A stretch of DNA of 64,000 bases from Akkermansiaceae bacterium. Its GTDB lineage: Bacteria; Verrucomicrobiota; Verrucomicrobiia; Verrucomicrobiales; Akkermansiaceae. A program made the translations under genes and the position numbers. Below are positions 27,250 to 36,213 of this stretch, one piece after another (positions within the stretch are counted from its first letter, which is position 1; each line of letters starts with the position of its first letter). The notes below the pieces were generated by a model that was not told the DNA's origin, did no database searches, and saw only the letters and a list, made by a program, of their open reading frames with translations. The stretch is taken from contig JAPKCM010000023.1 of assembly GCA_028822935.1 (NCBI GenBank), positions 1 through 64,000 on the forward strand, in the 5' to 3' direction.

Positions 27250-27636
27250 ATGGAGGTGGGCCATCTCGGGGAACGGATCGCGGCTCGCTACCTTCAGAGA
27301 AGAGGTTGGAAATTGTTTTACCGGAATTTTCGCGCGCCGAAAGGAGGAGAGATCGACTTGGTCATGCGGGGAGGACAGGAACTCAATCAGCTCGTTTTTG
27401 TCGAAGTGAAGACCCGAACGAGGCGCGGTTTCGGTCGGCCCTTGGAGGCAGTGGATCGTGAGAAGCAGGCGCTGATCGAGAGAGGAGCCCGCGAATGGCT
27501 CCGATTGCTGGCGGAAGAACATCGGGGCGATGAGGAAGATTTCCGCAGGACCATTTCCTGGCGCTATGACGTGGTGGAAATCATCCTGCAAGAGGGAGAA
27601 AAACCGGACGTGAACTTGGTAGAGAACGCCTTTTAG
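27250..27636 (+). CDS. yraN: YraN family (UPF0102) nuclease-fold protein
   Basis: 128 residues from the ATG at 27250, preceded by a purine-rich AAGGGGGAG. The longer frame starting inside rnhB is unlikely. Conserved features are GHLGERIAARYLQRRGWKL, NFRAPKGGEIDLVM and LVFVEVKTRTRRGFGRPLEA, matching the restriction-endonuclease-like fold with catalytic E-I-D-L and V-E-V-K residues. Its function is unknown in most bacteria. It is downstream of rnhB and converges with an arginase-family fragment, sharing a few bases at the stops. Confidence 0.9.
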   Translation: MEVGHLGERIAARYLQRRGWKLFYRNFRAPKGGEIDLVMRGGQELNQLVFVEVKTRTRRGFGRPLEAVDREKQALIERGAREWLRLLAEEHRGDEEDFRRTISWRYDVVEIILQEGEKPDVNLVENAF

Positions 27637-27968
27637 CGTTTAGCGGGCTGAGGACGATTTAAGAGGAACTCGCGCATCACCTTGGCGGCGACGAGCGAGG
27701 AGTAGCCGGTCATATCGGGATCAGGAAAGAGACCGGAAAAGTCCAAGTCGTGAATTTGTCCCCAAGGAACCGCTTTTACGAGGTCCCGGAAGTCATTCCA
27801 AAAGAGTCCACCGGGCTCGTGGATACCGGTGGCCGTAACAAAAGAGGGATCGAAGACTGAAAGCTGAAAGCTAAGGTAGATCGGGCTATCAGATGGTGAA
27901 AACGGCAGTGACGATAAGCTCCAAATCTCGGGAGGGAAATCCTTTAAGTCGAATCTCCTGTAATTCTC
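27633..27968 (-). pseudogene. truncated arginase/agmatinase-family gene
   Basis: The minus-strand frame (about 110 codons, no start codon, preceded in frame by TAA) reads PIYLSFQLSVFDPSFVTAT and GIHEPGGLFWNDF, then HDLDFSGLFPDPDMTGYSSL. This is the C-terminal half of the ureohydrolase family. The N-terminal half is missing. The metal-binding D-x-D-x-x-D motif is changed to Q-L-S-V-F-D, so two ligands are lost. It is non-functional unless a divergent short protein is made. Confidence 0.7.
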
Positions 27969-28037
27969 TTAAAAAAGGACTGACAACTTTCGGTTTCTGA
28001 AGCGTTCTTTTTTGTGTAACGTCCTGCCAGAGACAGT
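27969..28037 (+). promoter_or_regulatory. upstream region of the secretion operon
   Basis: A 69-bp AT-rich stretch between the arginase remnant and gspG (AAAAAAGGACTGACAACTTT near its start) is the likely promoter area for the nine-gene operon. No sharp -35/-10 pair can be assigned by eye. Confidence 0.35.
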
Positions 28038-28490
28038 ATGAAAATTCAATCAACTACTACAAACCGACAGTTCCGCGGTCTCGCTCGTGGATTCAGCCTT
28101 TTTGAAATGGTCATCGTGATGGGAATCATCGGGGTGATTTTGGGTGGCGTGATTTTCTCCTCCAGATCCTTCGGAGAAAAAGCACGAATCCAACGGGTCC
28201 GAAGTGACTTTAATACGGTAGGGAGTCACATCGACACCTATGAGATGCTTGGAAAACAAGGTTTTCCAACCGAGGCACAAGGATTAGAGTCCTTGGTTAG
28301 TAAGCCCAGCACCTCTCCGATTCCCCGTGATTGGACCCAGTCGCTCCCTGAGATTCCAAAGGATCCATGGAATATCGCTTACCAATACAATATGCCGGGT
28401 TCGAAAAACCCCTCAAGCTACGAGCTGGTGAGTGCCGGTCCTGACAAGGTGTTTGGAAACGAGGATGATCTGAGTAGTCAGGACAAGTAA
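28038..28490 (+). CDS. gspG: type II secretion major pseudopilin GspG
   Basis: 150 residues. A type IV prepilin leader precedes RGFSLFEMVIVMGIIG (cleavage after Gly, Glu at +5), followed by a hydrophobic N-terminal helix. The C-terminal part carries GFPTEAQGLESLVSKP, KDPWNIAYQYNMPG and SYELVSAGPDKVFGNEDD, the GspG signature with its calcium-binding loop. It forms the main subunit of the T2SS pseudopilus. It is first in the operon. Confidence 0.95.
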   Translation: MKIQSTTTNRQFRGLARGFSLFEMVIVMGIIGVILGGVIFSSRSFGEKARIQRVRSDFNTVGSHIDTYEMLGKQGFPTEAQGLESLVSKPSTSPIPRDWTQSLPEIPKDPWNIAYQYNMPGSKNPSSYELVSAGPDKVFGNEDDLSSQDK

Positions 28491-28515
28491 GATTCAGCAA
28501 TTCTCCGATACCGCA

Positions 28516-29100
28516 GTGATCCTTCAGCAAGCAAGATTCAGAACCCGCTCTTTTCGGAGAGGGTTCTCGCTGTTGGAAATCGTGGTGGTCCTCACTGTCG
28601 CAGCAGTCGTGCTTGGGGCTGCGGTGGTCATTATGAGTTCGCCCAAGGAGGAGCAAAGTCTCCGTGAGGAGCACGGCAAAATAGAGGACATGGTGAGGCA
28701 GGGAAGAGCGCTGGCAGTCACGTATCAGCAACCTTTTGTGATCGAACTCACCCAGTTTGAAGCGAAGCTTCGGCCATTGGCGAATCCTCACGAGGCACGA
28801 AGCTACGGCGAGGATGAACGGGAACGTTCGAGCGTCAGGCCGTTGGAAGAGATGAACTGGCCCCGCATCGAGTTCATCAACGAAGACTATGAGATTTTAA
28901 TCCGCCGGTGGGGGCAGCTGGATTTTGTCCTCTTAGACGACAAGAAGGCGGAGAGTTGGATTCTTGAGCCCGACGGCCTATGTGAACCACTTTCACTGAA
29001 GCTTTCGAAAGACTTTGGTGACATTAGCCTGGCCCGAATCTATCACCCGCTTACCGGGTTGGCGGAAGACGAGGAGCTTACGATTACCGCAAAAAGATGA
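28516..29100 (+). CDS. gspH: type II secretion minor pseudopilin GspH
   Basis: 194 residues from a GTG start, with prepilin motif RRGFSLLEIVVVLTVAA and GspH-like RQGRALAVTYQQPFVIEL. The C-terminal part is long and acidic. It is a minor pseudopilin of the T2SS pseudopilus tip complex. It overlaps the next gene by 4 bp (ATGA). Confidence 0.88.
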   Translation: MILQQARFRTRSFRRGFSLLEIVVVLTVAAVVLGAAVVIMSSPKEEQSLREEHGKIEDMVRQGRALAVTYQQPFVIELTQFEAKLRPLANPHEARSYGEDERERSSVRPLEEMNWPRIEFINEDYEILIRRWGQLDFVLLDDKKAESWILEPDGLCEPLSLKLSKDFGDISLARIYHPLTGLAEDEELTITAKR

Positions 29101-29507
29101 AGATTCTCGCAGTCAGAAAGCGTCGGCGCGGCTTTCTCCTCATGGAGGTGGTGCTGGCGATGATGGTCTTTGCGGTGATGTCGGTGGGGTTCACGAGGGC
29201 GCTCTCCGCGATGCGCAAGAACTCCCGGCTTGTTTCCGAGCAAATGCAGATCGCCCAAGTGGTCGACAGTGCTCTCACCGAAGCGCTCACCCTTTCCTCT
29301 CTCGAAGAGGGAGAGACCCTCAGCTCGGTGGGTGAGAATAACATGGAGGTTTTGACGATCGTCGAACCCTTGGAACTCGAGAATGAAGAGGGTCGCGTTC
29401 TTCAGCAGATGTTCAGCATCAGAATCATCGCCACTTGGAATAAAAATGGACAACAGCGCGAAGTATCAGCAGAAGGCTGGCGTAATCTGAGACTCTACAA
29501 ACCATGA
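29097..29507 (+). CDS. gspI: type II secretion minor pseudopilin GspI
   Basis: 136 residues with prepilin motif RRGFLLMEVVLAMMVFAV and the GspI/GspV-like helix. A tip subunit of the pseudopilus. It overlaps gspH and gspJ by 4 bp each, indicating tight translational coupling. Confidence 0.83.
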   Translation: MKILAVRKRRRGFLLMEVVLAMMVFAVMSVGFTRALSAMRKNSRLVSEQMQIAQVVDSALTEALTLSSLEEGETLSSVGENNMEVLTIVEPLELENEEGRVLQQMFSIRIIATWNKNGQQREVSAEGWRNLRLYKP

Positions 29508-30193
29508 AAATCCACGCTGCTCGCTCACCGCGTGGTTTCACGCTCCTCGAACTCGTCCTTGCGATGATCATTTCGGGGCTCTTGGTCACTTCGATCATGA
29601 ATTTGGCGGATGCCACGATCAAGACGACTCGCTTGACGGTGGATCGGCAGAACGAGCAGATCACCCAGGATGCTTTTTTTACCCTGATGCGGCGCCATTT
29701 TGAAAAGCTCCCCGGCAATGCGCGCATGGAGCTGACTTTCAATGAGCAGGGCGAGCAGTATCTCTCGGATATGACCTTCCAAAATGTTCCCACCTCTTTT
29801 AACTGGGGTGGCACTTCGCTTTCTTCGGAGGCGATGCGCATCACGACGACTCCTCTCCGTGATGGTCAGCTCGATATTGTGCTGCAGTATTTTGATGAGC
29901 CCATTCTCGATTCAGAGGAGTCTCTCGCGGAACGGGGGATTGAACCGATTGCCAGCATCACCTTGCTCAATGGAGTGCGTCTTTGTGAATGGCGCGTCCT
30001 GAGTGGGAGTGGGAAAACTTATCCGGTCGATTGGACCGATCCCAAAGTGGGCCTCTATGAGTGGGACACGGCTCGTCTTCCGACCCAGGTCGAACTCAAC
30101 ATCGCCTTCGGGCAGAATGGCGAAGTCATCCGACGGGTCTTTTGGATTCCCAAAAGACAGAACCCCCAGCAAACCACCACCCCGGCAAAATGA
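29504..30193 (+). CDS. gspJ: type II secretion minor pseudopilin GspJ
   Basis: 229 residues, prepilin motif PRGFTLLELVLAMIISGLL. The length and the later beta-rich part, including GLYEWDTARLPTQVELNI, fit GspJ. A member of the GspI-J-K tip complex. Overlaps gspK by 4 bp. Confidence 0.87.
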   Translation: MKIHAARSPRGFTLLELVLAMIISGLLVTSIMNLADATIKTTRLTVDRQNEQITQDAFFTLMRRHFEKLPGNARMELTFNEQGEQYLSDMTFQNVPTSFNWGGTSLSSEAMRITTTPLRDGQLDIVLQYFDEPILDSEESLAERGIEPIASITLLNGVRLCEWRVLSGSGKTYPVDWTDPKVGLYEWDTARLPTQVELNIAFGQNGEVIRRVFWIPKRQNPQQTTTPAK

Positions 30194-31113
30194 TTACGCA
30201 GCCCTCTCAGCGTCGTGGCGCGGCCTTGGTCGCGGTCTTTTGGATCATGGCCATTCTTGGTTTGGCGATTGTCACCTTGATGCGTGTCGTTTCCTATCAG
30301 GTCGATGTGGTGGCCTCGCAAACTTCCGGGATTGAAGCGCGACAGCAGGCTGAAAAAGGCTTGGCGGTAGCCTCGAATTCTCTCGTGAATAAGTGGGACC
30401 CGCTCTTGAAGCAAAATTTTGGAGATGGGACCGGCTACAATGTTGAGATTACCTCGGAAGGCCAGTTTTTCGACATCAACTATATTTTAGGAAAGGGCGA
30501 TAAAGCGCTTCTCCGCCAAATTTTCGATTACTGGGGAATCGAGTCGGATATGCAGTCGGAGATCGCCGATGCTCTTTTGGATTGGTGGGATAAGGGAGAT
30601 GGAGAGGAGCTCAACGGAGCGGAGTTTGAGTGGTATGAAACCCTGGGAATTTATAATCAGCCCTATAATCGGCCCTTTTACTCGCTCGATGAGATGCGGC
30701 TCGTGAAGGGAATGGCCCTTGTGGAAGCGGCCCAGCCTCGTTGGCGGGACTGGTTTACGGTATATACGAACAAGGGACTCGACGTGGGGGAGGCCTCGGC
30801 TGAGTTCATGGCGATTGCCGCGGAGGGCGAGGTGGTTGACGCGGAATCTGTCGTAGATATGCGACTTGGTCCCGATGGGATTAAGAATACCGAAGATGAT
30901 CCAGGCGTCACGAAACAGGCCGCCATTACCCAGCTCGGTCTCGATGGAGACGAGGAGGGGAAGAAAGGAGATCGATTTTCAGATGAAGGATCGACTGATC
31001 GTATTGAAAGTGTTGGTTTCTCCGGCAGTGTCCGCCGAAAACTTGTGCTTATCCTCAATAACCGCAGTGGAAACCCCACCATCCTTGACCGTAAAGAAGA
31101 ACTTGTAAAATGA
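30190..31113 (+). CDS. gspK: type II secretion pseudopilin GspK
   Basis: 307 residues from ATG 30190, which overlaps the gspJ stop (ATGA). The leader RRGAALVAVFWIMAILG lacks the +5 glutamate, as is normal for GspK. The large globular domain shows GIESDMQSEIADALLDWWDK, FYSLDEMRLVKGM and the expected size. It caps the pseudopilus. Confidence 0.92.
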   Translation: MITQPSQRRGAALVAVFWIMAILGLAIVTLMRVVSYQVDVVASQTSGIEARQQAEKGLAVASNSLVNKWDPLLKQNFGDGTGYNVEITSEGQFFDINYILGKGDKALLRQIFDYWGIESDMQSEIADALLDWWDKGDGEELNGAEFEWYETLGIYNQPYNRPFYSLDEMRLVKGMALVEAAQPRWRDWFTVYTNKGLDVGEASAEFMAIAAEGEVVDAESVVDMRLGPDGIKNTEDDPGVTKQAAITQLGLDGDEEGKKGDRFSDEGSTDRIESVGFSGSVRRKLVLILNNRSGNPTILDRKEELVK

Positions 31114-32402
31114 GCACTAAAAAAGGAGACCTAACCCTTCTGATTCCAGGAGCCAATGGCTGGGAAATTTGGAACGGCTCGCCCACTGAAGGTCTAAGCA
31201 GACATTCTGAGAGCGTGCAATATCGTGCTCTCGATGTGAGCGGCTTGCCCTCGGGACCCATCCAGATGGCTTTACCCGTGCGTCAACTGGTGGCACTTCC
31301 ATTCCGGGCCCAAACGACGGACCTTGCCCTCATCGATGATCTCGCTGAGATGCATCTGGAGCGCAATGGAGTGCGCCCTTCGCTTGATGGAGGACAGCTG
31401 ACCGATCATTTCGTTTATGCGATCGATGAGGAGGAAACTTCCTTGTCTGCCGTTGTCCTTTCGCCGCCTCGGGAAGGGGACCTGCCGAAGCGGAGTCCGA
31501 AAGCTTTCGATCTTTCTCCACGCTGCCTCTCACTTCCGGCGGGAAAAGTGGCGGTTTGGAAAGAGCTGGGTCGCTGGGTTTTCGGGATCGGTCATGGAGA
31601 CAAGGTGCTTTATTTTCAATGTCTTCCCGGCGAGCGTCTCGATGATCGCGGAGGCAAAGACGTGCGCCTGGCGCTGACCCAACTTCAGCTTCAAGGGCTT
31701 CTTCCTGAAAAGCCCGGAGAGGCCGTCGTTTGGACAAGCGGTGGAATTGGGGACGCCCGTCCCGAGGAACTCGAATCATTTTCCCGAGGGCTTGGGCTTG
31801 AAGTTCAGTCTTCTCCCAAACCTAATCCGGTTTGGCCAACGCCACCTAGTAAGCTTCTTCCGGAAGATGTGCGGGCCGAGCGCATGGAAATGGCCTCGAA
31901 GCGGAATCGCACGATCGCCATTGCCGCTCTCGTGCTGGCTTACATTGGGGTCGCTGGTTACTTCTTCCTCGATCTCAAGAAGGCAGAAAAGGAAGCCAAT
32001 CTGGCGGAACGCAAAGTCACCGAATTGAGTGGGGGAACAACCCAGCTCATGGCCCTGCAGGAGAAGTGGTTCGAACTTGCCCCTGTAGTCGAATCTAACT
32101 TCTATCCTTATGAAGTTTACCATCGGGTTGCCGAGTGCCTGCCCAATAAGCCGGAGCGGAAGGTGCGCCTCACGCAGGTGACCATTTACAATCAGCCTAA
32201 GTTCGTTGAGGGCGAGGGGATGTCGATGAGCCGCGAGATTTTCGTCTCCGGTGAAGCTGCGGACACCAACGATATTGCCAAATTTGCCATCGCTTTGAAG
32301 AAGAGCGAAGATCTCCAGAAGTATGAATGGACGATTGAGCCAGAATCACAGACAAGAACAGGTGCCTGGGGCTTTAGATACACAGCGAAGATGTCCTTTT
32401 AA
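31110..32402 (+). CDS. gspL: type II secretion GspL-like inner-membrane protein
   Basis: 430 residues. A cytoplasmic actin-like N-terminal part (about 1-250; LPVRQLVALPFRAQTTDLAL) precedes a single membrane helix (about 268-288, IAIAALVLAYIGVAGYFFL) and a periplasmic ferredoxin-like domain (about 300-430). This is the GspL/PilM-PilN layout, linking the ATPase to the pseudopilus. Divergent in sequence but in the right operon position. Confidence 0.75.
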   Translation: MSTKKGDLTLLIPGANGWEIWNGSPTEGLSRHSESVQYRALDVSGLPSGPIQMALPVRQLVALPFRAQTTDLALIDDLAEMHLERNGVRPSLDGGQLTDHFVYAIDEEETSLSAVVLSPPREGDLPKRSPKAFDLSPRCLSLPAGKVAVWKELGRWVFGIGHGDKVLYFQCLPGERLDDRGGKDVRLALTQLQLQGLLPEKPGEAVVWTSGGIGDARPEELESFSRGLGLEVQSSPKPNPVWPTPPSKLLPEDVRAERMEMASKRNRTIAIAALVLAYIGVAGYFFLDLKKAEKEANLAERKVTELSGGTTQLMALQEKWFELAPVVESNFYPYEVYHRVAECLPNKPERKVRLTQVTIYNQPKFVEGEGMSMSREIFVSGEAADTNDIAKFAIALKKSEDLQKYEWTIEPESQTRTGAWGFRYTAKMSF

Positions 32403-32417
32403 CAATTTACCGATCAC

Positions 32418-32957
32418 ATGTCGTCCCGCGAAAAATCTCTCCTAGCCCTCCTTCTTGGCGCCCTCTTTCTGGTGTTCAGTGTTTTGGCCTATAAAAATCT
32501 CTACGAGTCTAAGAAAGTCACTCTCACCAGCCGCAAGGCCGCAGCGGAACTGAAGTTCCAGCAGGCGGAGAAAGTGATGCTCCGAGGCGACGATTGGGAA
32601 GATGCCAAGAACTGGCTAGCTCGCAGTGAAGGGAAGCCCATCGCTTATCAAACTGCCCAAGCCTCACTGCAGTCCTACATCGAACGTGAAGCGAAGAAGC
32701 GGGGCCTGATTACGAGAGATCAGAAGATTCTCCCTTGGCAGGAAGGGGTTTATTACAACCGCGTCCGAGTCCGCTACAAGGTGAGCGGAATGGAACAGCA
32801 GATTCAGCAATGGCTCATGACTCTTCGCCAGAATCGCCAACTTCAGGTGATGACCAAATTTGATATGAAACCCGTGAATAACGATCTTACTAAAGTCGAC
32901 TGTGAAGTTGAGGTCGAGAAATTCATCATCCCTCCAACTGACGACCCAGCCCTCTAG
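32418..32957 (+). CDS. gspM: type II secretion GspM-like protein
   Basis: 179 residues with one N-terminal membrane helix (LLALLLGALFLVFSVLAYK) and a periplasmic part with coiled-coil propensity and a ferredoxin-like ending. Size, topology and position after gspL support GspM/PilO. Sequence similarity is weak, so the call rests on context. Confidence 0.65.
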   Translation: MSSREKSLLALLLGALFLVFSVLAYKNLYESKKVTLTSRKAAAELKFQQAEKVMLRGDDWEDAKNWLARSEGKPIAYQTAQASLQSYIEREAKKRGLITRDQKILPWQEGVYYNRVRVRYKVSGMEQQIQQWLMTLRQNRQLQVMTKFDMKPVNNDLTKVDCEVEVEKFIIPPTDDPAL

Positions 32958-32961
32958 TCCG

Positions 32962-33522
32962 ATGAAAGCTCTCCTTATTTCCCTCACTCTCATCTTGCAA
33001 GTTTGCGCGGTCGAACTGCCGCAGACTTACATTGTAAGCCGCTATAACCATCTTTGGCAAAACTCGCCAATTAGTGATCCTCCTCCCCCACCTGAGGAAG
33101 GAGATGTTAAAAATGACATCGACGACTGGGTCTTAGTGGGTCTCGAGGAATACGTGGGTGGAAAGGTGGTTACCTTGGTGAACAAGAAGAACACCAAGGA
33201 GCGTGTTCGAGTTCCCAGTAACGAGGAACTCGCGAAAGACTTCGCCGTTCTTGAGGTCAAGAAATCAGACGGAAGCTATCTCGAAAGTGAGGTGCATATT
33301 CAAAAAGGCCCTCACCGTGGCTGGGTGAAGTTTGACTCCAAGTATCTGGTCCTCCGCAAGGCGCCTGTTGTCAATTCGAGTAAGAAGAAGATCAAAACGT
33401 CAGCTCAAAAGACTCCTGGCAAAGGAACTCCTCCTGGTCTTCCTGCGGGCGCCACCAAAACCATTCCTGCCAAGGAAACCAAGAAACCTCCTCGGACACG
33501 CTACATTCCGAAGCCTAAGTAA
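32962..33522 (+). CDS. exported protein of the secretion operon (GspC/PilP-position)
   Basis: 186 residues from ATG 32962, which gives a signal peptide (LLISLTLILQVCAVE); the in-frame upstream start lies inside gspM. It has a proline run (SDPPPPPEEGD), a small beta-rich region (GWVKFDSKYLVL) and a basic, Pro/Thr-rich C-terminus. No domain is recognised. Its place between gspM and gspD suggests a clamp between inner-membrane platform and secretin, as GspC or PilP provides. Confidence 0.6.
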   Translation: MKALLISLTLILQVCAVELPQTYIVSRYNHLWQNSPISDPPPPPEEGDVKNDIDDWVLVGLEEYVGGKVVTLVNKKNTKERVRVPSNEELAKDFAVLEVKKSDGSYLESEVHIQKGPHRGWVKFDSKYLVLRKAPVVNSSKKKIKTSAQKTPGKGTPPGLPAGATKTIPAKETKKPPRTRYIPKPK

Positions 33523-33637
33523 TATTTTTTTTCAAACTGGCACTTCCATCAAAAAATATCTCTCCTAAGAAAGCCCCCGGACTCGCTACATTCTGACTCC
33601 TTAAAAGTAATTTTTCCTAATCTGATTCCACTATCTC

Positions 33638-36052
33638 ATGAAACGATCTCTCGCACTCCTTTTTGGCTTCACGGTTCTCGCCGGGGCTCAGGAACCTGAA
33701 AAGCAAGTCCCTCCTCCGGGAATTCCCGGCTTTCCTGGTGCTACGCCCGCTGTTCCTGAAAAACCGACACCGACACCAGGCCTGGCCGTCCGTGCTTCGA
33801 AGGAGCATGATCCCAATGCCATCGCCGTGGCCGATGGTGACTCGATTCTCCGTCCTGAGATGACCGGTATCGATGCCTCTGAGCTTTACTTTCTCTATAC
33901 CCAAAAGCGGGTCATCCTCACGTCGCAGGCGTCCACGGTGCAGGCTTACTTTGTACAAAAGGGACCGCTTACCAATGCGGAGGCGGCCAAGCTTCTCGAG
34001 ATTACCCTTCTCGCTGAAGGACTCTCAATCCTCCCTGATCCGCTCGATCCTAATATTGTTCGGATCGTCGCATCCGGTCCCGCTCCCCCAAGCGCCGCCC
34101 CTACGGCTTATATTGATGAGGCTATAGATCTTCCCCTTACGGACCAGATGGTCACCTACCGGATGCACTTCAAGAATCTCAAACCTGACGAAGCCCTTCG
34201 GGTCTTTCAACAGGTTCTGGGTGGAAATACTCCTGGTGGCAGTCTTACGGCGGTGGCTAATGCCTCTTCATTGATCATCAAAGAAAACTCCTCGCTCATT
34301 CGGCAACTAATCAAGTTGAAGGAAGATATTGATGTCTCCAGCGAAATCACTGAAGCTTGGATTAAATTAGTCTATTCCGATGTGGATCAAGTTGCCGAGC
34401 AACTCAACGAGATTTATAATCAGCAGTCCGGTGCAAAGTCTACCACGGCGACTCGCAGAACAGGAGCTACAGCGCCTCCAGGATTGCCAGCTGCCGCCGG
34501 TGGGACCTCTGGGGCAGGGGTTGACATTCCATTGCGAATTCTCCCAAATACTAGGACAAGTAGGATTCTCTTAGTGGGCCGTCCTTCAGACATTGCGACG
34601 GCTCGCTCGCTGATTGAGGGCTACGATATCCCTAGCTCTGAAGATAACAAATTTATCTACCGCCTTAAGTTTCTGCGAGTGGGAGAGTTTCTTCCCATCG
34701 CCTACGATGCGATCGAGGCCACTCTAAGCCCAGACGCGGCAGGAGGAGCGGCAGGAGGAGCGGCAGGTGGTCGGGCCAATCCGACCCAGAATAACCGGAA
34801 TACCGGTAGTAACAACAACGCACGTGGTGCGGGTGGTGCGGGTGGCGCGGGTGGCGCGGGTGGCGGTGGAAGCCGGACTTCGTTGCAAGCCCAGGACATT
34901 CCTACTGCTCCCGAAGCTCAGATCGTGGGTGGCAAGACGCTCTTGGTAGCGAACAACATCGAGAACTCTATTATTGTCAATGGACCTCCTCATCACATCC
35001 AGATCGTGAAGGACCTTCTGGAAGGACTCGATACCGAGGGTGACCAAGTTGTGATCTCTGCCGTGATCGGAAGCTATGGACTCGGAGACAATATGAACTT
35101 TGGTATCGAATTGGCACAGCTCATTCAAGGAGCAGAGAATGGAGGGGCCGGGAGGTTCTCCTTCGACAGTGGCTCAGGCACTCCAGCGACTTTAGATCCA
35201 AGGACTCTTACTGATCTTGCCGGACTTCTGACAGCCACAGGCGCTGGCGGAAATGGAATGTCACTATATGGCGCATTCGATGATTTCGGAGTTTTTGTGA
35301 ATGCTTTGGAAGGAACCTCGAACTTTAAATCACTTGACCGTCCGGTTATCACTACCCGTAACAATCGCGTCGCTCGTATTTCTTCAGGTAAACGGATTGC
35401 CATTCCTGCAAACACCTTCACGGGTGGGGTGAACAATGGGGGGACGACGACGAATATCGAATACGAAGATGTCGTGCTGGAGCTTGAAATTCAGCCACTG
35501 ATCAATGGTCCTGATAAAGTAACTCTCGAGATTTCACTGGTCCGTGACGACATTGGAAACAACCGGACGGTTGGTGAGTTGACCGTTCCCGACATTTCAA
35601 CCGAAGAGCTGACGACCACCGTGACGGTGGAAAATGGCGCGGCCATTATCCTCGGGGGATTGATCACCGATGATGAGCGTAAGACAGTAACCGGGGTCCC
35701 TTATCTGAGTAGAATCCCCGGTATAGGAAATTTGTTCAAGAGCACAACAAAGAGTGGAGGTCGCAACGAACTCGTGGTGATCCTCCGACCACAGATTATT
35801 AGTAATGCTGACAAGTATGGTGAGTTCCGTGATGGTTACGAAACTGAGAGCCCCTTTACTTTGGAAGCTCGTGAGTCTCTTCCAAACACCGGTCTACTTC
35901 CGCCTAAAGGTGCTCTTGAAGAAAGTGCACTCCCTCAGGCTGCTCCGGCGAAGAAGTCGCTCTTCACTGCACCGAGCAAGAGCAAATCAAGATCGGTTCA
36001 TCCATCTTCGAAGAATGGAGCAGGCTTCATGAAGTTTCGCCGTCGCCGATAG
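33638..36052 (+). CDS. gspD: type II secretion secretin GspD
   Basis: 804 residues, signal peptide (ends LAGAQ), N0/N1-type periplasmic domains (about 90-380), and a secretin channel domain (about 500-730) with NFKSLDRPVITTRNN, ANTFTGGVNNGGTTTNIEYE, VTVENGAAIILGGLI and GVPYLSRIPGIGNLFKSTTK. A Gly/Ala/Asn-rich loop (about 370-410) is unusual, and the tail ends FMKFRRRR. It forms the outer-membrane gate of the secretion machine. A terminator follows about 31 bp after the stop. Confidence 0.95.
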   Translation: MKRSLALLFGFTVLAGAQEPEKQVPPPGIPGFPGATPAVPEKPTPTPGLAVRASKEHDPNAIAVADGDSILRPEMTGIDASELYFLYTQKRVILTSQASTVQAYFVQKGPLTNAEAAKLLEITLLAEGLSILPDPLDPNIVRIVASGPAPPSAAPTAYIDEAIDLPLTDQMVTYRMHFKNLKPDEALRVFQQVLGGNTPGGSLTAVANASSLIIKENSSLIRQLIKLKEDIDVSSEITEAWIKLVYSDVDQVAEQLNEIYNQQSGAKSTTATRRTGATAPPGLPAAAGGTSGAGVDIPLRILPNTRTSRILLVGRPSDIATARSLIEGYDIPSSEDNKFIYRLKFLRVGEFLPIAYDAIEATLSPDAAGGAAGGAAGGRANPTQNNRNTGSNNNARGAGGAGGAGGAGGGGSRTSLQAQDIPTAPEAQIVGGKTLLVANNIENSIIVNGPPHHIQIVKDLLEGLDTEGDQVVISAVIGSYGLGDNMNFGIELAQLIQGAENGGAGRFSFDSGSGTPATLDPRTLTDLAGLLTATGAGGNGMSLYGAFDDFGVFVNALEGTSNFKSLDRPVITTRNNRVARISSGKRIAIPANTFTGGVNNGGTTTNIEYEDVVLELEIQPLINGPDKVTLEISLVRDDIGNNRTVGELTVPDISTEELTTTVTVENGAAIILGGLITDDERKTVTGVPYLSRIPGIGNLFKSTTKSGGRNELVVILRPQIISNADKYGEFRDGYETESPFTLEARESLPNTGLLPPKGALEESALPQAAPAKKSLFTAPSKSKSRSVHPSSKNGAGFMKFRRRR

Positions 36053-36082
36053 CATAAATCTTCAAATTCCTTAAGATCCCTC

Positions 36083-36112
36083 AAAAAGCGGACGGAAAGT
36101 CCGCTCTTTTTG
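36083..36112 (+). terminator. intrinsic terminator after gspD
   Basis: AGCGGAC (36087-36093) / GTCCGCT (36099-36105) hairpin with a 5-nt loop, preceded by AAAA and followed by CTTTTT. Confidence 0.9.
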
Positions 36113-36213
36113 CCTTCTCAAGCTGGAAAATCTCCACTTTTGGCCTGTATGCTTGCCAAGGGATCAGATTCTCGCTTGATTTTGACAGTTACCCTACGAT
36201 TAACGCACACATC

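Noticed and set aside
30061-31113. Longer start for gspK at 30061
   Set aside because: The prepilin leader and ATGA overlap place the start at 30190.
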